From the NCBI GenBank assembly GCA_022703445.1, contig JAKLDR010000020.1:1-52142 (forward strand): 52,142 nucleotides of DNA. The letters run 5' to 3'. Both the position numbers and the translations under genes were made by a program. The notes beneath the pieces are model-generated. The model searched no databases. It was not told the DNA's origin and saw nothing but the letters and a program-made list of their open reading frames with translations. The stretch comes from Planctomycetota bacterium. Lineage in GTDB: Bacteria; Planctomycetota; SZUA-567; JAKLDR01. Positions 25,801 to 31,950 of this stretch are shown in pieces. Numbering within the stretch: the first letter of the stretch is position 1; the number at the start of each line of letters is the position of its first letter.

Positions 25801-27240
25801 CGCAGCTTCACCCGCGGCTCTCACGGCTCGGGGACGCGGGCCCACGCCAAGGGCGCCAAGATCCTGCCGGTCTTCGACATCGCCGGGCCGAACTGCGGCG
25901 ACACCGCCAGCCCCCAGTACGAGCCGGTGACCATCGCCAACCCCAACGGCGACCGCGAGCCGCACCGCCTCAAGCGGGTCTGGGAGTCGACCTGGTTCAA
26001 CACCGACATCAACGGCCGCTACACCGGCTACGGCCACAGCTTCCGGGCGGCCTTCGACGACTTCGTGGCGCGCGACTACCGCGGGGCGCGGCTGCTGAAG
26101 TTCCCCAGCGGGGAGCTGCCCACCCGGCTGGTGGTCCTGCAGGCCGGCATCGGCATGCAGGGCTTCATCGACGAGGTGCGGGCCTGCACCGGGCACTCCC
26201 AGAACGGCAGCCTGCCGGTGGACTCGCGCGACCCCGCCTACGGCCGGCTCAACGCCACCTCCACCAACGTGCTCGTGCAGATGCCCTCGGACGCCGCCGC
26301 CAACCAGATCCCGGCGACCGGCGGCCTGGCGCGCATCGGCGACGAGCTGTTCTACTACCAGGGCCGCACGCTCGGCCGGCAGACCCCTCCCGCGCCCTGG
26401 ACCCCGCGGCTGCCCTTCCGCAACCCCACGCCGGGCATCCCCCAGTACGACGGCGCCCCGGACGACAGCAACCCCACGCGCCGCAACGTGCCGGTGGTCA
26501 CGCTCACCAACGTGCGCCGCGCGGTGCTGGGCTCCACCGGGGCCGAGCACGCCCCGGGCGAGGCGGTGACCTTCCTGGAGGCCTTCCCGGTCACCGAGCT
26601 GACCGGCGGACTGGCCGGCGGGTCGGCCGGGGGCATGACCGCCTCGGGGGTCGACGTCAACGTGCGCAACGCCGCCGGCTTCGACGACGAGGGCTACCTC
26701 ACGGTGGGCGCCGAGGCCATCGGCTACACCCAGCGCGCCAACAACACGCTGCGCAACGGCCTGTTCCGCGGCGCCTTCGGGACGGTGGGCCAGGTCCATC
26801 CCTCGGGCGAGCTGGTCCAGCCGCTGCCCTTCCGCTACTGGGACCGCTTCATACCGGAGAACGACAGCTCGGAGCTGGCCTGCGTCCAGGGCGGCTTCTC
26901 CGCGGCCGGCAGCCTCTGGCAGGAGATGACCCTGGACTTCCTGGGCGCCCCGTCGCGCATCTACGTCCTGGTGCGCTTCGACGGCAAGCCGGAGTGGTCG
27001 GCCCGGCCGACCAACAGCGACGGGGGCCTCTACGCCTTCGCCGGAGGCGGCCCCCACGTCTTCCGCACGCGCGCCAACCGGCCGGTGCGCGCCGACCAGA
27101 TGGAGTACCGCATCCTCTTCCCGTTCTCCAACGGCGACCTCCGCAACACCGCCTGGAAGGAGACGCCGGTGGTGGACCGCATCACCGTGCGCTACGGCAA
27201 CCCCCTGGTGGTCATGCGCCGGGAGGTGAGCGAGCGATGA
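22801..27240 (+). CDS. Giant GspK-like minor pseudopilin with inserted repeat modules
   Basis: 1479 residues, against about 330 in typical GspK. The N-terminus AAG-VALIAAIMLLAGLVAIAG has the K-type site (cleavage after G16, no Glu5). GspK hallmarks are EDEQGKINVNSATPALL and ELPHAINVNTAPLPVLAACM. Between and after these come several copies of a module with the pattern VGxExIxY...RGxxGT...HxxG (near 23410, 25180, 25495, 25800, 26335 and 26695). A LamG-like region lies near 24640-25080. It is the only gene of the pseudopilin set lacking a heptad element. Start GTG overlaps the upstream gene. Probably a tip-complex subunit grown into an adhesin-like or substrate-binding protein. Confidence 0.78.
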   Translation: MSSRSRRGAAPRSAAGVALIAAIMLLAGLVAIAGPFLLSTALEERESRLFAARSRARIAAEGARSRALWCLSRTSDRAERVGLYGFPFDTPDYDTLEELEVSFTFREPPVPRGQKPGRLPPSLAPPPGGGSPPGFLNPRGEIWKAEIEDEQGKINVNSATPALLGNLLGSAILQLPLGPGAGEPSMTVSSTQGFAADGDDRTVDGFVRVGREIIAYRSKNPTTLDGLVRGCFNTEIEAHPPGTLVFDARAWAVAAFKLIGAAGGRPLARFQSVPAIGRISELGPDAQTRKPLAFEPEKFESVERCLTAGSYRPKADGWVRREAIMGGAFDGDRRDFILRDNSNFGPGTVVRFVSASGQLRGYGRVFSAQYRAQVSPAGASVRLEYGCGFSHDGNSEMFMEAELPHAINVNTAPLPVLAACMTGLALQGGGSGVSPESAALVANRIANWVVRDERGRDVPAIRNREDLDAVLTAACSARDITDPDRQAILENATVPGSTRLRVTTAPFCFRAYNLFTVEASAAVNSSTSGRPLATHTIRELVQMPSDPRGVFEVRSQKEFEEQIKFGVGRKVNTWPNWLGFAPNNNVPDENVAPSIGDVRLATGRSGRTLPGTVFVEHFDANRPGRVLTPDGLTLQGQGLAFPGGFATGANGTMPGSAEAWFASPDWAGSLFRAEGPGGDLLNVFYERGQQHELVMELSDGTMNAGDFPTRTVQYRQPFFLGGNTWYHIRAAYKSSRLGGQAFQVDGGMVSPSGPARYSPMATLTADLDDWSTKKLTDPVNVMVDDTGLFPAYGAFIIDGEIFEYASKDGKTFLNARRGRRYTQPMAHRSGAAVQIYGYSVGVSTVPLVSGLLAEPVGANPSTRINKPGSAGPPPVAAGIDDTVTTIPVLSTAGFQSSGYLWCDQECIYYGRISATEFLDCVRGQLAGPAAAHAHNAGIAQISLKVTNYDNYPDQGTVQIDEVNSANNVEWIDYYQKRRDPAGNLYLMASFYQNPTTHVWYRSFTRGSHGSGTRAHAKGAKILPVFDIAGPNCGDTASPQYEPVTIANPNGDREPHRLKRVWESTWFNTDINGRYTGYGHSFRAAFDDFVARDYRGARLLKFPSGELPTRLVVLQAGIGMQGFIDEVRACTGHSQNGSLPVDSRDPAYGRLNATSTNVLVQMPSDAAANQIPATGGLARIGDELFYYQGRTLGRQTPPAPWTPRLPFRNPTPGIPQYDGAPDDSNPTRRNVPVVTLTNVRRAVLGSTGAEHAPGEAVTFLEAFPVTELTGGLAGGSAGGMTASGVDVNVRNAAGFDDEGYLTVGAEAIGYTQRANNTLRNGLFRGAFGTVGQVHPSGELVQPLPFRYWDRFIPENDSSELACVQGGFSAAGSLWQEMTLDFLGAPSRIYVLVRFDGKPEWSARPTNSDGGLYAFAGGGPHVFRTRANRPVRADQMEYRILFPFSNGDLRNTAWKETPVVDRITVRYGNPLVVMRREVSER

Positions 27241-28514
27241 GCGGTCAGTTGCCAGTTGCCAGTTGCCAGTTCCCAGTGACGGCCCGGACGGAGGCTGCCC
27301 GCGGGCCCTCAACCGGGAACTGGGAACTGCGATCTGGGAACCCCCGTCGGGGCTTCACCCTCGTCGAGCTCCTGGTGGCCATGGGCGTGCTGCTGGTCCT
27401 GGGGCTGATGATGATCACGCTGATGCGCTCGGCGCTCGAGAACTGGAACCAGGCCGAGCGCCAGCGCAAGATCTACTCCCGCGCCCGCGCGGTCTTCGAC
27501 TGCCTCCAGGACGACCTGGAGTCGGCCCTGACCCGCGACCCGCCGGGCTCGCCGGTGGTGGCGCGCATGTTCTGCGAGCCCGACACCCGGAACGCCGGCC
27601 GGCAGGTGCTCATGCTGGTGCGCACCTTCGGCTCCGGCCCGGAGCGGCCCTACACCTTCCATTCCGGCGACGCCCTGGATGCGGTGGACCTCCCGGCGGT
27701 CGACCCGGCCAAGCCGCGGCCTGACGACGAGGACGCCAGCCCCCTGACCGGCCGCGTCGACGAGGAGGTCTACAACGGTGCCGACGATGACGGCGACGGG
27801 CACGTCGACGAGGACCTGGCCGCCGCGGGCGGAGCCGCCCAGGTGGCCTACCTGCACCAGGGCCGGCAGCTCAAGCGGGCGGTCTGCTCGCCGGGCCTGC
27901 CCGCCTTCCGCGACACCTTCGCCTTCGCCCAGCCGCTGGCCGACGACGTGCTCTTCTTCGACGTGCTGCTGGCCACCCGCTACACCTCCACCTGGCGCGA
28001 GACCGGCCGCGACGGCAAGCCGCTGCCGCTGGTGCCCTCGCCCAAGCACCGCATGGGGCAGGAGTACGGCCCGGAGCGCATCTGGGACTCCACCCGCGGG
28101 GTGATCAACGGCTTCTCCTTCTTCGTCGGCCCGCTCTCGGCCGCCGACGGGGACGACGACGTCTTCCCGGACCGCGTGCGCGTCACCCTGGTGGTCGAGT
28201 CCGACGAGTACCGCACCGTGCGGACGGACACCATCGGCTTCACCGACGAGGCCGTCGGCCTGGTCCGGGTGGCCTCCACCCGCGGCTTCCCGCCGCCCGG
28301 GACCGAGGCCAGCTACATCCTGGTCAACGACGAGTGGATGCACTACTCGGCGATGGACGAGCGCAGCTTCACGATCGACCGGCGCGGCGAGCGCCGGACC
28401 GCGCGGGCCAGCCACGCCGAGGGCAGCCCGGTCCGCTGCGGCACCACCTTCACGCGCACCTTCTACCTGCCCGGCAACCGCCAGGAGGAGGCGGTGGGGG
28501 TGAACGTCAGGTGA
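27237..28514 (+). CDS. GspJ-like pseudopilin
   Basis: 425 residues. The cleavage site is G39/F40 (PRRG-FTLVELLVAMGVLLVLGLMMI), with Glu at +5. The sequence RSALENWNQAERQRKIYSRA resembles the J family. An Asp-rich patch (YNGADDDGDGHVDEDLA, about 180-196) looks like a thrombospondin-3-type Ca-binding loop. Near the C-terminus one copy of the module seen in the K-type protein recurs (VNDEWMHYSAM...RASHAEGSPV). The ATG overlaps the K-type stop (ATGA). The 39-residue leader is encoded by a heptad element. Confidence 0.8.
   Translation: MSGQLPVASCQFPVTARTEAARGPSTGNWELRSGNPRRGFTLVELLVAMGVLLVLGLMMITLMRSALENWNQAERQRKIYSRARAVFDCLQDDLESALTRDPPGSPVVARMFCEPDTRNAGRQVLMLVRTFGSGPERPYTFHSGDALDAVDLPAVDPAKPRPDDEDASPLTGRVDEEVYNGADDDGDGHVDEDLAAAGGAAQVAYLHQGRQLKRAVCSPGLPAFRDTFAFAQPLADDVLFFDVLLATRYTSTWRETGRDGKPLPLVPSPKHRMGQEYGPERIWDSTRGVINGFSFFVGPLSAADGDDDVFPDRVRVTLVVESDEYRTVRTDTIGFTDEAVGLVRVASTRGFPPPGTEASYILVNDEWMHYSAMDERSFTIDRRGERRTARASHAEGSPVRCGTTFTRTFYLPGNRQEEAVGVNVR
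27246..27345. repeat. Heptad inverted-arm element 3 (GspJ leader)
   Basis: Left arm 27246-27280: CAGTTGC three times, then CAGTTCC, CAGTGAC. Right arm 27311-27345: AACCGGG, AACTGGG, AACTGCG, ATCTGGG, AACCCCC, complementary to the left arm units. Spacer 30 bp, total 100 bp. Left arm reads QLPVASCQFPV and right arm STGNWELRSGN in the leader. The cleanest of the four copies. Confidence 0.9.
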
Positions 28515-29014
28515 GGTGCGAAGGGTTGGGGGTTGGGGGTTGGGGGTTGGGGGGCCGAAGGGCTCCTGCCGGACCGCCTTGTCCCAAACCGGCAGCCTCC
28601 CACCTCCAACCTCCAACCCCCAACCGTCGTGCGGGTTTCACCCTCATCGAGGTGATGATCGCCATGGGCGTGCTGGTGCTGGGCATCGGCGGGGTGCTGG
28701 CCATCTTCCTGGCCGCCGGCGCCACCCACCGCCGGGCGCTGGACGAGACCACCGCGGCCATCGTGGCCGAGGGGGTGCTGGCCGACATCCGCGCGGAGTT
28801 CAGCCGCAGCTACACCGTCGAGCCCCGCCCGTCCGAGGGCCCCTTCCCCGCCCCGGCCTTCCCGCTCTTCACCTTCCGGGTGGACACGACCATCATCGAG
28901 CGCGACCCGACCGATGGCCGCGCCGTGCAGGCCTACGTGGAGGCGGTCGTCATCTGGCAGCGCAAAGGCAAGGAGCGCCAGGAGGTCTACAGGACCATCA
29001 TGTTCAGGGAGTAG
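28511..29014 (+). CDS. GspI-like pseudopilin
   Basis: 167 residues. The cleavage site is G42/F43 (RRAG-FTLIEVMIAMGVLVLGIGG), with Glu at +5. Short mature domain of I type. The GTG at 28511 overlaps the GspJ stop (GTGA); the frame is open further upstream but only as a shadow of GspJ. The leader is encoded by a G-rich heptad element. It is the last gene of the pil-like operon; no ATPase, platform protein, secretin or prepilin peptidase gene is present in the window. Confidence 0.8.
   Translation: MRCEGLGVGGWGLGGRRAPAGPPCPKPAASHLQPPTPNRRAGFTLIEVMIAMGVLVLGIGGVLAIFLAAGATHRRALDETTAAIVAEGVLADIRAEFSRSYTVEPRPSEGPFPAPAFPLFTFRVDTTIIERDPTDGRAVQAYVEAVVIWQRKGKERQEVYRTIMFRE
28522..28625. repeat. Heptad inverted-arm element 4 (GspI leader), G-rich
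   Basis: Left arm 28522-28556: AGGGTTG, GGGGTTG three times, GGGGGCC. Right arm 28596-28625: CCTCCCA, CCTCCAA, CCTCCAA, CCCCCAA, CC. Inverted, 7-bp period, total 104 bp. The left arm has at least four G-runs separated by TT, a good G-quadruplex sequence on the coding strand. Confidence 0.9.
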
Positions 29015-29172
29015 GACGGGGGATGGGAGACGCGTATGCGAATCGCTGACCAAGACCTGCCCCCGGGGCACGCCGGCATCAGCGACCGAGCCGTGGCCAG
29101 ATGCGTGCCCACCGGAGGTTGGGCTCCAGTCAACCACGCCGTATCCCGCAAGGGGGATCGGAAACTCAAGTG

Positions 29173-29217
29173 TTCACTTACGGCCTTCGGGGAAATAGCC
29201 GGGTTGCCGCGTCCGGC
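29173..29217 (+). repeat. Dispersed repeat copy 1 (ACGGCCTTCGGG core)
   Basis: TTCACTTACGGCCTTCGGGG then AAATAGCCGGG. It shares its core with copies at 29891 and 30515. It lies 68 bp ahead of the lipoprotein gene at 29241. A CC-TTCG-GG mini-hairpin is conserved in all three copies. Confidence 0.65.
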
Positions 29218-29240
29218 GGACTTGGTGGAGGGCTAGCGAC

Positions 29241-29852
29241 TTGCCAAGTGAGTCAGAAATTGGGGGCAGATCAATCCGAGGGGCCGTCTCTTGCATAGTC
29301 TTGGTTATTGCGTTTCTTGCCTCCTGCCAAGTGCGCGATCAGGGTCCAACGTTCCGGTCCCCTCAGGCTTCAAGTATCCAGTATTACAGGCAACACTACT
29401 CCGGCTTTCGCGACGAATATGCCTATGTCAAGCAGGCACGGAGACACATGAAGGACATCCTTGCTTCGCCAGCGACTGAGCAGCAGAAGGATCTCCTGAC
29501 CACGGATTTGGAGGATCTTCTGATAGATGGTCCGCATTTCAGCTTAGGTCAGCTCGTCTTGCTGGACATGGGCGGCCCGTTTCTTGTCGAGCACTCCAGT
29601 AAGAGAGCAGCGTATCTCAGGGGGCTTGCACTGAAGATTGACAGGGCGCTAACAGACCGGCCTCATGATCAGGGCATCATCGCGGGATGTGTGGTTTGCA
29701 TTGAGATGCTGGAGAGACTGGCCGACGCAGGCATCACGGTTAGTACTCGCGAACATAATGTCGACATGAAACAGTGGGCAATGCTTCGCGATGCTGTCAT
29801 GCTGAAGCTGTCTGTTGAGAGTAAGGTTCCTGAAGCGGGCCGAGGCAACTGA
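29241..29852 (+). CDS. Predicted lipoprotein, orphan
   Basis: 203 residues. The N-terminus has a hydrophobic stretch and a lipobox (SCIVLVIAFLASC, lipid-modified Cys at 29), so an outer or inner membrane lipoprotein is likely. The remainder is helical with no recognised domain. The start is TTG, supported by GGAGG 9 nt upstream and by the absence of ATG or GTG before the signal. GC and codon use are clearly lower than in the pseudopilin operon. It is the first of three orphan genes that share an upstream repeat. Acquisition by transfer is likely; function unknown. Confidence 0.65.
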   Translation: MPSESEIGGRSIRGAVSCIVLVIAFLASCQVRDQGPTFRSPQASSIQYYRQHYSGFRDEYAYVKQARRHMKDILASPATEQQKDLLTTDLEDLLIDGPHFSLGQLVLLDMGGPFLVEHSSKRAAYLRGLALKIDRALTDRPHDQGIIAGCVVCIEMLERLADAGITVSTREHNVDMKQWAMLRDAVMLKLSVESKVPEAGRGN

Positions 29853-29890
29853 ATGGGGAAGCTGAGGCCGAGGACGGAACGGATGGCAGG

Positions 29891-29936
29891 TTCACCGACG
29901 GCCTTCGGGAAAATAGGTGGGGAGCCGTCGGGGGCG
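29891..29936 (+). repeat. Dispersed repeat copy 2 with perfect 8-bp hairpin
   Basis: TTCACCGACGGCCTTCGGGA then AAATAGGTGGGG. The flanks CCGACGGC (29895-29902) and GCCGTCGG (29924-29931) are perfectly complementary. It lies 39 bp after the lipoprotein gene and 53 bp before the HEPN-like gene. Confidence 0.7.
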
Positions 29937-29988
29937 GGAGAATGGCGGAAGAGCCCGCTTGTGGTGCGTGAGTAAAGGTCTGTGACTC

Positions 29989-30435
29989 ATGGCTGACAAG
30001 AAGCCCATCTACATAACCGGTAGCCCACGCGGGCTTCGCAACCAAGCCGAGAAGTTCAATAAGGCAGCGTGGGCTCTCTACCGTGAAGGGCATCTCGCCA
30101 TTGCACGGTACTTGGCGTGCTACACTGTGGAATTGGCACTAAAAGCGTTGCGTGCTCACAACAACCGCAGGCGATTCCTCAAGACCCACGTGCTTGCCGA
30201 ACTCGTCGAGGATGCCGGGCTGACTCAGGAGTTGACCGACAAGTGTGCATCCAGTTCACGCTTCAAGGCCAGCTGGGATGCGGTGAAGGGCTGGAACCCG
30301 GAGATTCGATATGAGATCAAGAACCACAACGCCGAGGCTCTTCGCATACTCAATGCCGTTGGTCGAAAAGACGGTGACGGTGACGGCGTTTGGACTTGGC
30401 TGTACCCAAAGTGTAAGTCTCGCGGCAGGCTGTGA
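29989..30435 (+). CDS. HEPN-domain-like protein
   Basis: 148 residues. The segment FNKAAWALYREGHLAIARYLACYTVELALKALRA, in two linked helices, followed by FLKTHVLAELVEDAGL, has the HEPN four-helix pattern in which a His-containing KTH..EL helix follows the first pair. The full RNase motif (Rx4-6H) is not evident, so catalytic activity is doubtful. HEPN proteins often act in toxin-antitoxin or defence pairs with a nucleotidyltransferase, but no partner is found here. ATG with AAAGG upstream. Low GC relative to neighbours. Confidence 0.6.
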   Translation: MADKKPIYITGSPRGLRNQAEKFNKAAWALYREGHLAIARYLACYTVELALKALRAHNNRRRFLKTHVLAELVEDAGLTQELTDKCASSSRFKASWDAVKGWNPEIRYEIKNHNAEALRILNAVGRKDGDGDGVWTWLYPKCKSRGRL

Positions 30436-30514
30436 TTGTCTCGGCCCAGGCTCATCCCTGGCGCCGTGCGGTAGCAGAGAGAGACTACGGTAGGAGGCAA
30501 TGCCCAATGGGCCG

Positions 30515-30560
30515 ATCACCGACGGCCTTCGGGAAATTAACCGGGCCATCCGTGGGGGCT
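30515..30560 (+). repeat. Dispersed repeat copy 3
   Basis: ATCACCGACGGCCTTCGGGA then AATTAACCGGG, in the 231-bp gap between the HEPN-like and HEAT-repeat genes, about 107 bp ahead of the latter. The ACGG/CCGT ends of the hairpin are kept in shorter form. Confidence 0.65.
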
Positions 30561-30666
30561 TAGGACGCCATGCCGGACGTAGCTGACCAGCCCGCGAAGC
30601 CTCTCGCACCTCGAGGCCGACGGTGATGGCTGTGAACCTATCGGCACAAGATACGTTTGTAGGGGC

Positions 30667-31887
30667 ATGAACGAGAAGGCTCCAAAGCCAGCCCGGCTCT
30701 ATGATCGTCGCGACCGCCGCCTCTACGTCTGCTGGGGTGGGGCGTTCGGTGCCCTCGCGCTCTCTGGGGCGTTCTGCTGGTTCTTAGTCCGGCCGTATAT
30801 GGAGGTCAAGGCGACAGTGCAGCGGATCGGATACGCCCAAGGCTGGGACCTGGTCCAGAGCCGAGCCCCATACGAGATCCGGGCGCTTGGCGGCCCTGAG
30901 AAAGCGGCGGCCAAGTGCAGTCTCTATGTCCGGTCCCCGCGGTGGTTGACCACCGAGGACTCCAAGTTCGAAGCGTTCCGGATAATGGCGGTCTGTGGCC
31001 GGCCGGCGTTCCCCTGGGCGAGAGGCCTGCTGCGCTCCAATGACCCCAAAGTCCGTGCCTGGGCAGTGGCATTACTGGGAAACCTGAAGGATCCTTGCCC
31101 CATCGACTTGCTGACCGTGGCACTTGAGGACGCCGACGCACACGTTCGCAGTTCGGCAGCGCAGGCCCTGGGCGAATCTGGCGACCTGCGCGCCCTGGAA
31201 CCACTGGTTGCTGCTATCAAGGATCCTGACAACAGAGTCCGCTGTCGAGCCGCGTGGGGGCTGGGCGACCTGCAGGACGGGCGCGCGGTGGAGCCCTTGC
31301 TCTGCGCACTTGGGGAATCACATGCCGGGCTGCGGGCGTGTGCGGCGTGGGCGCTCGGCAAGCTGCAGGACCCTCGCGCCGTGGAGCCGCTTGGTTGCGC
31401 GCTCAGGGATGGTGACCTTGAGGTCCGCGGACAAGCCGCCCGAGCTCTCGGTAGATTGAAGGGCCCGCGCGTCTTGGAGATATTCCTGGAAGCACTCCGG
31501 AACCCAGACTGCGAGGTTCGCTGCTCGGCGGCATGGCAGTTGGCCAAGCTGGGAGACCGCCTGGCCGCGGGGCCCTTGATCCGCGCGCTCGATGATCCCG
31601 AGGCCAAGGTCCGTCGCATGGCCGCGCGGTCCTTGGGCGAGTTGGAGGACCCTCGCGGCGCGGAGCCGCTTATTGCCGCGCTTAAGGACCCGAACGTCCA
31701 CGTCCGCGGCCAAGCGGCGATGGCGTTGGGCAAGATGAAAGTCGCTAGTGCCGCCGGATCACTCGAGGACTTGCTGGGGTCCGACGATGTAACTATCCGC
31801 GCCGCAGCCGCCGAGGCGCTGGAGAAGATCAGGGCTGAGGAGGCGCCGAAGGAGGCCGGCCGGGGTCAGCTCTTGATCAGTGATTAG
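30667..31887 (+). CDS. Membrane-anchored HEAT-repeat protein
   Basis: 406 residues. One membrane helix near the N-terminus (VCWGGAFGALALSGAFCWFLV, about 19-39), then a soluble stretch, then about nine HEAT/PBS-lyase repeats of about 31 residues from about 115 to the end. The repeat pattern is DPxxxVRxxAAxALGxLxDxRAVEPLxxAL. Such repeats bind proteins or tetrapyrroles; the partner is unknown. ATG with AGGGG immediately upstream. Composition is intermediate between the orphan genes and the kelch operon. It is convergent with the kelch gene that ends at 31951. Confidence 0.78.
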   Translation: MNEKAPKPARLYDRRDRRLYVCWGGAFGALALSGAFCWFLVRPYMEVKATVQRIGYAQGWDLVQSRAPYEIRALGGPEKAAAKCSLYVRSPRWLTTEDSKFEAFRIMAVCGRPAFPWARGLLRSNDPKVRAWAVALLGNLKDPCPIDLLTVALEDADAHVRSSAAQALGESGDLRALEPLVAAIKDPDNRVRCRAAWGLGDLQDGRAVEPLLCALGESHAGLRACAAWALGKLQDPRAVEPLGCALRDGDLEVRGQAARALGRLKGPRVLEIFLEALRNPDCEVRCSAAWQLAKLGDRLAAGPLIRALDDPEAKVRRMAARSLGELEDPRGAEPLIAALKDPNVHVRGQAAMALGKMKVASAAGSLEDLLGSDDVTIRAAAAEALEKIRAEEAPKEAGRGQLLISD

Positions 31888-31888
31888 T

Positions 31889-31916
31889 GGCGCGGCGGTT
31901 GGCTGAGCGCCGCGCC
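31889..31916. terminator. Hairpin in convergent gap
   Basis: A perfect 9-bp stem GGCGCGGCG/CGCCGCGCC with a 10-nt loop lies directly after the HEAT gene stop, before the end of the convergent kelch gene. There is no T-run; a bidirectional terminator is inferred from position. Confidence 0.5.
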
Positions 31917-31950
31917 GCACGTCGCATGAGCGCTTGCCAGCGCCGGCCAC

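Noticed and set aside
22483..27312. 1609-codon open frame on the minus strand across the GspK-type gene
   Set aside because: Also a GC3 shadow; composition is unlike a protein, and the plus frame has pseudopilin motifs, ribosome-binding overlap and neighbours.
21703..28625. CRISPR array made of the heptad repeats
   Set aside because: Units are 7 bp, directly adjacent, without spacers, and arms are inverted; no cas genes are present.
29150..30600. attC sites of an integron array
   Set aside because: The three repeats do not contain the RYYYAAC and GTTRRRY core pair at the right spacing, and no integrase is visible. The cassette idea is kept only in general form.
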